A DNA stretch of 64,000 nucleotides from Phialocephala subalpina (GCA_900073065.1 FJOG01000048.1:106740-170739), one strand, 5' to 3'. Counted from the first letter of the stretch, positions 1 through 11,676 are shown. Made by a program: numbers and translations. The notes: generated by a model not told the origin, from the sequence alone.

Positions 1-1263
1 CTCAATCTGCCCATCCCTTTGAAGGAGCTCGCCTACTTGGCTCTAGTCCTAATTGGGTATTAATTTGACCCACTTCAGAGCTTTCCCCGCAAACGGAATC
101 TGGGGAAATGCGCTAGCTGGATGACGAGTTTGGGGGCTGAAAGGATGGGGGGAATTGGATGAGGGATTATAGGGGACAAAGAACAATTGCAGGTGAGAGG
201 ATGGTATTTTAGGGGAGGATTGAGAATGTGGTGTTGGCAGTCGTGAAAGAGCATCCTTTGTGCACTGTCCAGCAACCCTAATTTGTGGTGCTGATTGATA
301 CTGCATGAGGCATGATGCAAGCACACCATTGACCAGCCAAAATACGTATGAAATGCCTCACATTTCTTGCACACATCCTAACTCAATCGTGAAATGCAGA
401 ATATGGACATTTGGAAATGCTCTTGTGGACGTAAGTAAATTATCAATTATCCTTCTTGAGTTGGAAGTATCTCAATACAAGAATATCCTCATATGGTTTA
501 GTAACATTTCTTGTATATTTGCGAGTCAATTGTTAAATACTATGGATGAACATTTTGAAAGAAATATCTTATCAACTCTAATACAAACATGTCCAACTCC
601 TGACTCATATTTGTAGCCTTTGATCTGGCGTTGGTCACGTGCCGACAAGTATTTTCCCTCTGTCCTTCGTTGGCCGGCAAGCAATTCGAGTCTGGAGATG
701 CCTTCCATAGATGTGAGAAAACAAATTTCGTTCCGATCGATTTGATATTTGTTGGTATATACGCCGCATCTATGGGATATATATGTTCCTAGTAGTTTTT
801 TACTATGCTTTCCCAATACTTGAAATCTTAAAGCTATGTTTGTGAAAGACCAGAGAATCGTTGTCAAGATCACTCCAATAGTCGAACGAAAGGTAGAACG
901 AGATCTTGCTAATGTTTTAAGCATGGATACGTAATGTTTTGAGACGGGGCGGGGAGGATATTACTTCTTCGCTAATGTTTAACATTGAGTTTTCTACTAT
1001 CAAGTATCTTCCAAATTGTGGATGCATGTGTAAAACTTCTTCGCTCATGTTTGAGGATGTGATGTTCTGTTATCAAAAGTACCATACCAATCCCAAGAAC
1101 CGGCTCGACTTCGAGTATCTGATGATGCACGAAGGGAGACCACGATGTTCGAAATCTGGTTGAACGCTTTTGGTATTCCTAATTGTCTATTCCTTACAAC
1201 TACCGACCTCGCCCTCAGAATGTCCCACCCCTCCAACTTGTACCTCACCTCACCCAAAGCCAC
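1..1263. other. No supported gene
   Basis: No open frame here has a recognisable domain or a convincing splice pattern. The only structure seen is a short imperfect direct repeat (ACTTCTTCGCT followed by ATGTTT-like bases, near 964-981 and 1036-1053). The right end is the 3' flank of the aldo/keto reductase gene. Confidence 0.6.
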
Positions 1264-2499
1264 CTACTTATGACCAACAATAGCCTTCGGCACATACGGC
1301 TCCTCAAGATACTTCTCTTCCTCCTCCGTCAACGTCTTCCCCTTCGCCTCAAGTGCCTCCTCCATCCTCTCCGCACTACTAAACCCAATAATCGGACTCG
1401 CAACCCTCTTATTCTCCCACGCCAACGCAACCTGCGTCTGCGTCCACCCCTTCTTCTTCGCCAACTCCTCTACCCTCTCTACAATCTTCGTATCCGCCTC
1501 CGTCAACCCCGGAGCAGTCTTACTTCTCTCCGTCGTACCATGAGCATTAGCTGGACGAGCCAACTTCCCACCAGCCAATGGAGCCCAAGGAATAAGCCCA
1601 ACACCAGTATCATTACAGAAACGGTTCATTTCTCGTTCTTCTTCTCGGTATAGCAGGTTATAATGATTCTGCATACTAACAAACTTCGTCCATCCATTCT
1701 TCTCTGCTACAAATTGCATTTGCGCGAATTGTGTAGCCCACATGCTGGACGCTCCGATATAGCGAACTTTTCCGGATTTGACGAGGTCGTGGAGTGCTTC
1801 CATTGTTTCCGCGATAGGGGTGTAGGGGTCGAAGCGGTGGATTTGGAGGAGGTCGATGTATGGAGTGTCGAGGCGCTTGAGGGAGGCGTTGACGGCGTTG
1901 AATAGGGCTTGGCGGGATAGTCCTATTTACCATGTACATTAATACCCATCTACCAGCCTAGCAGTTGACGATTGGGAGAATGGAGAGGAGAGGGGAGGGA
2001 GAAATACCATTCTGATTAACATAATCCTTACTCGCTCGAATCTCGTTCGGAAAGAAAATACTCCTCACATCTGGTGTTTCCCCAACAGCACCATACGCCT
2101 TCGTCAACAGAACTAATTTTTGTCGGGGGATATTGAGCTTCTTGAGCGCACGACCGATGATGGCTTCCGATTCGCCGTTTGAGTAGACGTTTGCTGTGTC
2201 CCAGGTGTTGAGGCCTGCGTCCCAGGCTGCTTTGAGGAGAGGAAGTGCCTGTTGATTGTGGGGTTAGCCTGAGTACTACGAGCCGTACTGGGGTTTGAAG
2301 ACGGTGGAAGAGTGGGAAAATGGGAGGGAGGTACCTTCTCCTCATCAATGACCCAGCTCGCCCAATCTGCTTGTCCGAAACTCATAGCTCCAAGAATTGG
2401 GACGGAAACCCGAAGCCCACTCTTGCCTAGGTTGACATATTCGACTTTCGTGCCTTCGACGGACTTCTTCAAGCTGATTGGGATCTCTGTGGTCGACAT
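1264..2499 (-). CDS. Aldo/keto reductase (354 aa, three exons)
   Basis: NAD(P)H-dependent reductase of the aldo/keto reductase superfamily, probably cytosolic. Exons are 2499-2335, 2248-2008 and 1922-1264. Both introns (86 and 85 nt) have GT-AG ends, and the spliced length is a whole number of codons. The N-terminus carries the family opening [21 protein letters not shown]. The catalytic Asp/Tyr region reads [13 protein letters not shown] (Asp in WDTANV, Tyr in NVYSNG). The Lys region is LTKAYG, and the barrel strand [11 protein letters not shown] has the usual His. The C-terminus ends [12 protein letters not shown], typical of fungal versiconal-hemiacetal-acetate-reductase-like and YakC-like members. 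Length is normal for the family. The substrate cannot be told from sequence. A broken copy of the C-terminal part of a related gene lies near 20.7-21.0 kb. Confidence 0.9.
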
Positions 2500-3830
2500 C
2501 TCGCTGTTTGGCGCTTGATTCCGTGTATAGGCTCTGCAGAGTACTTTTAAATGTTTGGTGAGTGCTGGATGTTAGTTGAAGGGAAGAAATTGTATAGCAA
2601 TTGAGAAGGATCGCAGCGTTTTGTAGCTACCCCTCGGCTTCAAGCGGGGTTACCAATTTATCCCCGCCATTTACATGCACCGGCACATCTGCCAGTACGG
2701 TAGCTCCGATGGCATTCGGTGTGTCGTCAGTGCTGTGACATTCGTTTGAGGAGTTGGCTGGATTTCTTTTCGGAGTTATGATTTGTTAGTGTATTACCAA
2801 TCCTCCTCCCGGAAAATCGGGACAATGCTTCCGATTCCAGAGATCTCCTTCGTTGGCGTTTTGGATAAATACAATTGGAAGAACGGCGAGAGAAACAGCG
2901 GCAGTTGTGGAGTTGTTGATCCAGAGGTGGGAAGAGATAGCTATGATGCAATTCGAGGCTGCGATTGCTCTGATGTTTTGAGACATCGAGAGCACGTGCC
3001 CGTTGCTGAACTATGCTCCGAGAAAGATCAACAGCTTCAAGTCAAAGAAGAATTGCAATTGATGAGATTGTCGATCTCTGGAAGGGTTGAGCATCGATTT
3101 GAGAGAAAGGACGCGTGCCCAGCGGCAACATTCTCGTCTAGTCGGTCCTTCTGGCCGTTGCGTTGCTTTTGGTCGTCGTCAGGTTCTTTAGTCAAAGTTG
3201 GCCAAGAGAGCTGTGATGAGGAAGACCACGCGTTGTCCCAAACAGCAGATCAACTCAGGGGAATACGTTGTTGTTTTTATCCCAATGGCTGTGAAGGGTT
3301 GTCGTTTTTTTTTTCTGTCCGAAGAAGCCGATGAGATGTACAGAGCTTGGGGTGGTTGGGTTTGGGTTATGGCAGCTTGAGGTGCATCAGCCTTCAGAAG
3401 TCCAAACCCGAACTGCAAGTGCAATAGGGCTCAAGAACCTGGGTCTGTTCTTGCCTTTGTGTTGAAAGGTCCGAATAATTACGGTTTGTTCACGACCATG
3501 TCCGCAGATGCCGAGATGAAAAGAAGAAGAAGAAAGAGTTTGATGAGTTTGATACTATCTCAACGAGTGCGATTCGGTTCCTGACGATCACTTCGAGCTT
3601 GATACTTTGGTAAGAAGCACAGATCTGCGCAAGAACGCCTTCCGAAAATTTCGGGTGTCTGCCTTGTGGTTCTGAACGTTCCATTATTGTCTTAAGTCGT
3701 CTCGCATTGGTACCTCGTACTCGGCTTCGGACTCGCACCGAACACTTTACTCTTCTTAGCATGTTTCGTCCCTTCTTCTGTTCGAATCAAACTTCTTCTT
3801 TCATCCAAGATCTCCAATCAAGCATATAAA
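2500..3830. other. No supported gene
   Basis: The left end is the promoter side of the aldo/keto reductase. A 183-codon open frame on the plus strand (2783-3334) has no recognisable motif, no domain-like hydrophobic pattern and no clear start context, so I do not call it a gene. A GA-rich tract (AAGAAGAAGAAAGAG) sits near 3520. Confidence 0.5.
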
Positions 3831-4450
3831 ATGCCTGTTGCAGATCACAACAAATGGCAAGTGCCGGGACACTCCCAGAATCCGGAACGGTCTCCAGCGA
3901 AAGCCAAGAGACCTAACACTAACAGGTGAGGTGCTGTCAATTGCTTGTTGAACTTTAATAGTTCGGACAGCCTCGCGACATGACGCAAGCCTTTTCTCGT
4001 TGTATGGAAATAGTTGTGCTGGGGAACGCGAAGATTGTCGGGCTGGTCTGTTGAGGGGTTGTTATAATGTCTTGATATTCCGGTCTTGGGGAGCAGTATC
4101 AAGACATCAAGACTTCGAAGGCATCGTCCAGATCATCCATCACAACCTCGACTTTGCTCAATCGTTCAATCTCTGCTTCGAGACCATCAATCAGCAGCGG
4201 CAGACCATCGGACGAGATACATCCCGGAGCTCAACTTCTTTTGACAACATCTCCGCCCTCCACCTCCACATCGGACCCTTCCCCGCACACGTCACGACCC
4301 CCAGCTCCGCAGAGGATGGAGTCCTTAACCCTCCTCAATCGCGCCATTCTCGAGGCTCGTGACAAGAAGAGCTTCTGGGAGAAATACAAATGGCTCATTA
4401 TCGGTGGACTGATTGCGGTTCCTATCCAGCTTGTCGCGTTGTGGTTCTAG
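3831..4450 (+). CDS. Possible small tail-anchored membrane protein
   Basis: Tentative two-exon gene. Exon 1 (3831-3925) starts MPVADHNKWQVPGH. A GTGAG donor at 3926 joined to an AG at 4130-4131 gives exon 2 (4132-4450) in frame, about 137 aa in total. The middle is rich in Ser, Thr and Pro. The C-terminus has a charged stretch (ARDKKSFWEKYKW) followed at once by one hydrophobic segment (LIIGGLIAVPIQLVALWF) that ends at the stop codon, which is the layout of a tail-anchored protein of ER or mitochondrial membranes. The 206-nt intron is longer than most here and its acceptor is weak. A shorter protein starting at the ATG at 4316 is an alternative. Family not recognised. Confidence 0.35.
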
Positions 4451-5082
4451 TACGGCTCCCTAGGTCCTGCTTCTGCTTCTCTTGCTGATGAATTCTAGTT
4501 TGAGATATCGAAAGAGGAAGAAGTTGACGCAGCGACGTGATGATGAGCAATACATCAATATGCCTAGGAGGTAAAGAGAAGGATATGGCGCTCGAGATAG
4601 TTGAAAGGGAGAGAGAGGGAGGCTTGAAGGAGTAATCGACACGCCGAGGAAGATGTATGCTCGGTCGTGCACGAGGGGGATGCAGAGCCATTTCCAGCAG
4701 CGCGCACTGCAGGGTACTATTCGAACATGTTGGAGGCTACGTTCCTGGAAGTTGCTTTGTTGGGTATATTTTTTGATATTTTTGATTGCGGTCGTGGTAT
4801 TTTGGGTGTAATGGAATTTGTCCTGTTTTGGTCACGATCTTGTTTCCTTCTCTGTTTGTCGGTTGTTGAATACAGAAGGTGCTGCAGAAGGTGCCTTCCT
4901 CTTCAAATGTGCCTGCGGTCGCTGAATTCAATCACATGGGCAACGTAGGATCTGGCGTGTGCTGAGCGCTCCTTCCTTCGCGAGTCGATACACTTGCAAT
5001 ATTCTACAACGCATTCCCCTCTTTCTCTCTCTCTTCATGTTCTTCATCACAAACATCTCATTGCTTGCATTCAATTACAGAC
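4451..5082. other. Intergenic, promoter side of the next gene
   Basis: No gene seen. The last 100 bases are pyrimidine-rich (runs of CTTTCTCTCTCTC near 5020), as is common upstream of fungal start codons. Confidence 0.5.
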
Positions 5083-6465
5083 ATGGCTACTACAACTGCG
5101 GCGAACGCCAGATTGGAGGAGGTTTACAATACACTGTCATACAATGCGGCGCTGAAGGGCAAAGCACTACCAGGAAGCTTGCAAGCTTTCGTTACCGTTT
5201 TCGAGAACAAAGTCTGCAATCGCCGTATCAACTTCCACCATCGCGCCAACAAGGACGGCGACGACACGAGGAACGTTTTGGAGCACTTGCGTCGAACAAA
5301 TGAAGACCTCACACCCTTGATCAACACTTGGCTTGAGACGAAGGACAACATCAAGTGGGGTGGACCTCTGTGTGGCTTCTTCGACCCAGACGAAACAGTC
5401 TTCGTTATCGAAGTCCACCCAAAAATTCTTGCACTGATTCGGGAGAGACTCTTGGGCCTCGACGATATGCTTCGAAGGAGTGAAGTCAAGACGTGGGGTT
5501 GCCTAAGTTGGAATCCAATCACATGGTGGTTCACAAACGTCTTTTTCCCATTTCACGTCTCTTCTACCAGGCTCCGAGCCACGAAAACAGCATGGTGTCA
5601 CGAGGATTTTCAATTGCATGCCAAGCATATCGAGATTGACATGAGCCGCTCGGAATTGGCGAGTCTAATTCTCTTCCTCGACGCGCTCCTCTCGTATCTT
5701 GGACCACTGCCACATCTCGACAAGCTGGATATCAAGGTTAAAGTTTCTTCACGAGAGTCTTGGCCTCCTGGAGGAGACATTCCCGATAGAGAGGCTCAGA
5801 TACCGAACATCCCCACGGCTCCTCTCTGGGCTGTCATATGGAAGTGGCGTGGAATGTGCGAACCTACAATTCCGCCCGAGTACATCAATGCATTAGATGT
5901 CTCCCCGGCCCCTATTCCACTATGCTGCCCCAGGTCCTGTTACCGGAATCGACCGATGATACGATACTGGAATGTCGCGGATGCGCACCAGAGCGACTGG
6001 ACTGAGTTGGATTTCATCCCCGTGGGTCATGACGCCTACTTTCAACAAAAGTTAATTCGACAAACTTGCACAGAGAGGCAGTACTGGACAGGGCAAATAT
6101 ACGAAGTCAAAAACGGGTCTCGATGCTATGGTGGTCGGCAAGACGGCAGCTCAAGTATGAGCACTGATACGGGTGGAAGGCGTTTGTACACTTATATGAA
6201 CGCGTTTCTGGAAGATATTGGTGCGAAGAAGAAACCTGCCCCTGATGTACAGCATCGAACGAGGCAAAAGCGATCGAGAACAAAGCAAACTGGAGAAAAT
6301 TCCTCGGCGAGAGTTGAAGTACAGGAAAGTGATCATCAGGAGGGTGGTGGTTATCAGGAGGGTGGTGGTTATCAGGAGGGTGGTGGTTATCAGGAGGGTG
6401 GTTATCAGGAGGGTGGTTATGACGACTTTGAAACAACCTTAATAAAGGTACTAGGCAGTCAATAG
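5083..6465 (+). CDS. Hypothetical protein with C-terminal YQEGG repeats
   Basis: Single-exon protein of 460 aa. I start it at the ATG at 5083 (MATTTAANARLEEVY) because the slightly longer frame would need a TTG start. No family is recognised. The first 330 residues look globular, rich in Trp and in Leu/Ile/Phe, with no signal peptide or membrane segment. A basic patch (RTRQKRSRTKQ) near residue 395 could be a nuclear signal. The C-terminus carries five near-perfect repeats, three of six residues (xQEGGG) and two of five (YQEGG), encoded by 18- and 15-bp units. These are followed by a short acidic/hydrophobic tail (DDFETTLIKVLGSQ). No neighbour suggests a role. Confidence 0.7.
   Translation: MATTTAANARLEEVYNTLSYNAALKGKALPGSLQAFVTVFENKVCNRRINFHHRANKDGDDTRNVLEHLRRTNEDLTPLINTWLETKDNIKWGGPLCGFFDPDETVFVIEVHPKILALIRERLLGLDDMLRRSEVKTWGCLSWNPITWWFTNVFFPFHVSSTRLRATKTAWCHEDFQLHAKHIEIDMSRSELASLILFLDALLSYLGPLPHLDKLDIKVKVSSRESWPPGGDIPDREAQIPNIPTAPLWAVIWKWRGMCEPTIPPEYINALDVSPAPIPLCCPRSCYRNRPMIRYWNVADAHQSDWTELDFIPVGHDAYFQQKLIRQTCTERQYWTGQIYEVKNGSRCYGGRQDGSSSMSTDTGGRRLYTYMNAFLEDIGAKKKPAPDVQHRTRQKRSRTKQTGENSSARVEVQESDHQEGGGYQEGGGYQEGGGYQEGGYQEGGYDDFETTLIKVLGSQ
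6334..6417 (+). repeat. Coding minisatellite (18/15-bp units)
   Basis: Five tandem units of TATCAGGAGGGTGGTGGT type: 6334-6351, 6352-6369 and 6370-6387 are 18 bp; 6388-6402 and 6403-6417 are 15 bp, having lost one GGT. All units keep the reading frame of the host gene. Near-identity of the units implies recent expansion. Confidence 0.9.
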
Positions 6466-6567
6466 TGCTATTTTCTGTTGCGGGACAAAAACCAATCAGT
6501 CACCACTTTCTTACCCCCATATCTGTACACTATTCGAGTGGCATCAGAACACGCATAAGCGACTTGG

Positions 6568-8366
6568 CTATTTTCTATCACTCTCAAACTTCCCCATCTC
6601 AATAATACCATCATACCCATACAACCACCTATACCCCTCCGGCCCCTTATCCTTCAAAATCTCCCAGATAACCCACTCCCTAACCCACTGCCCCGCCCCC
6701 CACCGACTCGCCTCCCTCAACTTCGCCGAAAGATTATTAAAATCAACAACAGCCTTCACTCTCTCCTGTCAATGTTTCTCCCACTTCTCCAACACATCTT
6801 TCTCCGTCCCCGACCTCGAAATGGCAACCGCAAGCGTCTCCGCATCTTCAAACGCCATAGCTCCTCCCTGTCCACCAGAAGGATGAATAACATGCGCCGC
6901 ATCCCCTATCAAAATCATGTTCCCGGATTCTGAACGCTATGATGGAAGAGAGGGGACCATATCCACAGGCCAGATTCTGAATTCTTCGCTGGCGGCTTCC
7001 TAGATCATGAGTTGGATTTGCTCAGGACAACTCAATTTTGAACTTCCTTAGCAGAAAGTCTTTTCGAGCATCTCTCGAAGTCCTTCTTCGTTTTCTGATA
7101 TGATGGTCTATGCTTCTTTTNNNNNNNNNNNNNNNNNNNNNNNNNNNNNNNNNNNNNNNNNNNNNNNNNNNNNNNNNNNNNNNNNNNNNNNNNNNNNNNN
7201 NNNNNNNNNNNNNNNNNNNNNNNNNNNNNNNNNNNNNNNNNNNNNNNNNNNNNNNNNNNNNNNNNNNNNNNNNNNNNNNNNNNNNNNNNNNNNNNNNNNN
7301 NNNNNNNNNNNNNNNNNNNNNNNNNNNNNNNNNNNNNNNNNNNNNNNNNNNNNNNNNNNNNNNNNNNNNNNNNNNNNNNNNNNNNNNNNNNNNNNNNNNN
7401 NNNNNNNNNNNNNNNNNNNNNNNNNNNNNNNNNNNNNNNNNNNNNNNNNNNNNNNNNNNNNNNNNNNNNNNNNNNNNNNNNNNNNNNNNNNNNNNNNNNN
7501 NNNNNNNNNNNNNNNNNNNNNNNNNNNNNNNNNNNNNNNNNNNNNNNNNNNNNNNNNNNNNNNNNNNNNNNNNNNNNNNNNNNNNNNNNNNNNNNNNNNN
7601 NNNNNNNNNNNNNNNNNNNNNNNNNNNNNNNNNNNNNNNNNNNNNNNNNNGAGCGGGAGGGGAGGAGAATATTGGCGAAGAAACCGAGTTCGTTGGCGAG
7701 GGGATCGCGGCGCTAGAGGGTGAAGCTGCCTTCGCGGCCGAATGACATTGGGGGTGTTGGGAGATGAGGTGAATTCGGGTTCATCTTCGAGTCTAGGGTT
7801 GAAGAGGGGATGTTGCCGTATATCATCATGGTTCCGTTGTAGGTTGCGGTGCAGTTGGGGTTGATGTACTTTCAGACGTTGGAGCGGAGGCCGTCTGCTC
7901 CGATGACGAGGTCTGCTTCCACCATTGTTCCGTCTTGGAAGAATACTTCAACTTTTCCTTCCTGTTCTTCGAGTCCGATGACCTGCTTCTCGTACTCAAT
8001 CTTTATCCCCTTCTTCTCACAAGCTGCCAACAATGCCTCTCTCACAAATGTCCTTCTCAACTTCAAAGCAGGATACCCGAACATACTCCCCTGCTCCAGA
8101 ACCCCGAGCACCTTTCGACCTTGATTCAATAACGTCATCGTCTCTGAATTGAAGCCCTTCTTTGAAAGTGGCTCATAGATTCCGATGTGGTCCAATGTCC
8201 TACAAGCGTTGGGAGAAAGTGCGATTTCTCTACCGTGGGAGTAAGTTGCTGGACGGAACTCGTAGATTGTGGATGGGATATTGCGTTTCGAGAGGTGGAG
8301 GGCGAGCGATAGACCAGAAAGGCCTGAGCCGATTATTGCGATTGAGGGATTGGTTGGGAGTGCCAT
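6568..8366 (-). pseudogene. FAD-dependent monooxygenase, decayed (salicylate-hydroxylase-like)
   Basis: Flavoprotein aromatic-hydroxylase type gene, with the start at 8366. The N-terminus has the dinucleotide-binding motif IAIIGSGLSGLSLALHLSKR. The second motif, DLVIGADGLRSNV, is intact, as is the later GDAAHVIHPSGGQGGAMAFEDAE that binds the FAD ribityl chain. The first 164 codons are open, but the remaining frame is interrupted by seven in-frame stops: TGA at 7872-7874, TAG at 7713-7715, then beyond the assembly gap TAG at 7108-7110, TAA at 7048-7050, TAG at 7000-7002, TAG at 6937-6939 and TGA at 6769-6771. Every stop can be reached by one C-to-T or G-to-A change from CAG, CAA, CGA or TGG, and the frame holds on both sides of each stop. 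No intron explains them. I call it a pseudogene; the gap (7121-7650) hides part of the middle. Confidence 0.8.
7121..7650. other. Assembly gap (530 N)
   Basis: Run of N inside the monooxygenase pseudogene. The true length may differ. Confidence 1.
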
Positions 8367-8894
8367 TCTGCAAGTTTGCCGTTTGGTGGACGGGCTGCAT
8401 TGGAAGCAGAGGTATGACAGAATGTTTTTCTTCTTCGTCTCTTTTCCTCGCAGAGAAAGTTGAGAGTGATGTCTGGCAACACAAGACGCTTCATTTTATG
8501 GTTTTGAGACTAAAATAAAAGTCATTTAACGTGGTGCCGAAATGTTAACTCCAGTCTCTAACTCCTCGTACTTGGCCATGCAAAGGTGACGATGACTCTT
8601 TCAATCGAACTCCGTAGCCGCAAAACAAGCTTCCAGCTCATTTCATACAAGTCTCTTGAATCTGAAGCATTAGACCATCGCTGCGCAATCAAATAGAGGC
8701 TGCTTTCTTTGGTTAGGGGAAGCTCGCTTAAGATTTGGGAAGCTGATTCAGTAAAGCGGATGTGTGAAGAGGCCGGTGATGACTATATGGCGTTCTCACC
8801 ACTCGGAGATGATTTCAAACCAACAAATGTTCGTAAATAACTCTAAGTCAAGGTATTCAGATTGTCGGTGGGAGGTTGGGAAAGCTTATCTCGT
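8367..8894. other. Intergenic, no gene seen
   Basis: Promoter side of the monooxygenase relic and 3' flank of the HET-domain gene. Nothing recognisable. Confidence 0.5.
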
Positions 8895-10982
8895 CTACAC
8901 AATACTGATTCTGTAAAACGGCAAGCCCGACCCCTCATCAACACCCAATGCGTCCTCATACTCATGAGTCTCAAGACTAGCCTCATGCAATGCTTTGAAA
9001 TATTGCACGTATCCGTCTTGCTCCTTCACGTTGGAAGCACAGAAGTACCCAGTTCGTCGATATTTTCCGGCAGCTTGGCCTGTTGGCTCAAGTGCGATCC
9101 CATTATACAGACCATGAGAATCATCGGATCTGATCGTCAATAAGAAGAGTTCATGTCCATCCACATATGGCTCTCTGTCGGAAAAGAAGTTAGCCAAGCT
9201 ATCTCCAAGCCACCACTTGGTATTGTTGTAGATGCCCATGCAACGGCGGATGTTTGCTTTCAGCAACGGCCCCTCGAGACGAAGGATTCCGCCAGGTAGA
9301 ATTTGTCCGAAAGGGTCTGAATCGAGTAGCGGTATATGTGCTTGCAAGATCCGCACAATAGGTTTCGTCCTGTCAAATTCCGTGCGGACCGAGGTATAAG
9401 TTTTTTTGTTCAACGAAGCCCAAGACCAGGAAGGAATGTAATCGTTCGGAGGCATGAGTTGTTGTTCACCCTTGTCGGCGCACCAGAGCAATTGGTCTGG
9501 TAGGATCTCCCTCCACATGCCAGCGACATACTGATCTCCGTCAATGATCAGCTTGCGCGCAAGACCAGAAATTGCGACGAGCTTGTCGACTTCAGGTTTT
9601 GTAATGGAACACTCCGAGTACCTATTGACCAATTTTTGCCATAGTTGGTGGCGTTGGTACTTTGGATTGTTGGACTTGAGCATTTCGTGCCGCAATGTAT
9701 GGATGTCTAAACTTGTTTTGGTGATCTTGTTATTCGGAAATCCGTCTGGAAATGTTTCACATGCCCTTAGCTCGAGGCATTCCCAAAATAGTTGTTGGCC
9801 GAAGTGAAGAACTCGAGGAGAAAGGACCAACTCTTGGACTACCCAGGCTCGACTGTGAAGTGTACTACGCTCTTCAATGTCAGGAAGTTTGAAACTACTG
9901 CACACATACTCGCGTCTTGGTGCGAATCCAGCTCGTCTGAATTTTGCATGGACGGACGACATTCTTGTGTCGATCCATGAAGCATCCATCTCTTGCATCT
10001 CGTGCTGCTCCCGCACCTATGTTGCACCATGAGTTGTGGTAAACGTCTCCCATGGTAGCCGCCTGCTCCCTCCAGTCTTCTTCGGAGTCTTGAATGATAC
10101 ATAGACTGTCAATCCACAGATACTTGGTGCCAAGCTTGGAGGTAGTGGTGATAGCATCTTGGAAGGTCTTTGGGAGGTCAGTCCATGGAATATGATCTTG
10201 GAAATCCGCGAAAGTGGACATAGTGAGTCTCAGAGGTTGAAAGCCTCCCCAACAATGTGATAGAGTCATGTATTGCGTCTCCGATGGCAATGAATTTGTG
10301 AGAACAAGCTTGGGTTTTCGTTCGGGTCCAGAGCCGACGTCAAGGAGTCGTGTAGGGAGGATCCTATTCCGTGGCAGTGGAGTGGCTCGGTTGCAGTAGG
10401 CATGCGTCTCAACACAAGTTTGTATCCATGAGGCCGCAAGCTCATAGGTCTGTTCATTATTGGTATTCGGTTCGTAACGTCGTTCTCCTCCAGCAAGAGG
10501 ATTCGGAAATTCTTTCAGACTGTCAGTTTGGAAGTACCAAAAAAGAAGATGGACTCACCATCAAGAGGTTTGAACAGAACCGAAACAGTCAAGTATGGTT
10601 TCCCAGTAGCAGGTGGTGTTGGATAGAAATATTCGAAGGCGATGCCATTTCCGATTTTGCTCTTCCAGAACCCATACGTGATCTTCGCGCAACCACGCAG
10701 CGCCTCGCGGTCCTTCGGTGTCAAATCGTCCCACCTGATGTAGCATAGATGGCAGCCTGACTCTGCAGAGGATTGCAGTTGTTCGACAGTTTGCGGGAAA
10801 TTGTGAGTTGCCGTCACACCGAGTGGCTTGTCTTTGTACTGGCTGCGAAATATGCTCGCGCAGGGCTGACAGAGCGTCGACAGATCATCTGTTGGACTCC
10901 GTCCGGATCGTGATGAGAGCAGGGAAGTGAGGTAGTTCAACATGGGGGTTGGAGAAACAGAGTAGGAAGATGTCGATGTCAA
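8895..10982 (-). CDS. HET-domain (heterokaryon incompatibility) protein
   Basis: Member of the fungal HET family, which acts in non-self recognition and programmed cell death after hyphal fusion. Exon 1 is 10982-10559 and exon 2 begins at 10511 after a 47-nt intron. The HET domain core is clear: YMTLSHCWGG, then the tract DAITTTSKLGTKYLWIDSLCIIQD, then DWREQAATMGDVYHN, and later LHSRAWVVQELVLSPRVLHF. The typical C-terminal WSWASL segment is also present. Between the DGCFMDR segment and LHSRAW the frame changes. A 40-nt intron (9870-9909) with a perfect GTATGT donor and an internal CTGAC branch-like site restores frame and gives 666 aa. The alternative is a one-base frameshift, because the frame inside that candidate intron also reads protein-like. 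The family is certain; whether this copy is intact is not. Confidence 0.75.
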
Positions 10983-11409
10983 GCGAAAGATGAAGTCGCA
11001 TCCTCAGCCGCATCTGCCGTGTTCGTCTATCCTTGTTTAGGCATAGTCGCTTGGTGCCGAGGAGAGCCACGTGAACTAAATTGAGAAATGAGACGGGAGG
11101 TGGTTTAAGAAGGTGGATTCGGTGACAGAAATATGGCGTTGAAGAAGCAACGAGACTGAAAATTTGATGTGAAGCAGTTCCGCCGTCAAGTGGTTCCCAG
11201 GAGGCAAATGTTATTTCACATGACTCCACGCCTGTCAGGCTTGACCGAAGGTTAAATTACTGATTGAAAGACACAAGCTACTAGACTACCTTAGTCTTTG
11301 CCACCTAGCCCAGGTGTTTCGATGTGCTCTTGAAACACTCCAAAACCCGCGCAATCCCAACTCATGCTAAAAGTTCACTCCCCCAGATCTATCCACCATA
11401 AATCACTTT
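10983..11409. other. Intergenic, no gene seen
   Basis: Upstream of the HET-domain gene and downstream of the small basic protein. No motif noted. Confidence 0.5.
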
Positions 11410-11676
11410 TCAACCAAACAACTTCTCCATCCTCTTAGGCTTTGGTCTTGGTTTGTCCTTGCTCCCAGTGGTTCCAGAATCCATATGTGCAAGTGCATGC
11501 TCCATATCACTATCCCCAATGATACCAAATGCTAATCTGAAGGCGCGGTTTGGGTGCAAGACCACGTTCTTCAGATGCCAAGGGGCGTATTTCTCCGCTG
11601 CTTTGCGTGCTTTGACTCGTTCCTCGAAGGACGAGAGTTCAGCCTTGAAGTCGGGAACGGAGTCGTTCGAAGCCAT
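11410..11676 (-). CDS. Small basic hypothetical protein (88 aa)
   Basis: Short protein starting MASNDSVPDFKAEL at 11676. An in-frame ATG farther upstream at 11808 would add 44 residues of low-complexity sequence, which I judge to be leader. It has a charged helix-like stretch (SSFEERVKARKAAEKY), then a mixed segment (WHLKNVVLHPNRAFRLAFGIIGD) and a Lys/Pro-rich tail ending KPRPKPKRMEKLFG. There is no signal peptide or membrane span. Family not recognised. The amphipathic and basic composition suggests a real small protein, but there is no functional evidence. Confidence 0.5.
   Translation of the reverse strand: MASNDSVPDFKAELSSFEERVKARKAAEKYAPWHLKNVVLHPNRAFRLAFGIIGDSDMEHALAHMDSGTTGSKDKPRPKPKRMEKLFG

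Noticed and set aside
2783..3334. 183-codon open frame on the plus strand
   Set aside because: No motif, no domain-like pattern, competing open frames on both strands; it looks like chance in G/C-balanced DNA.
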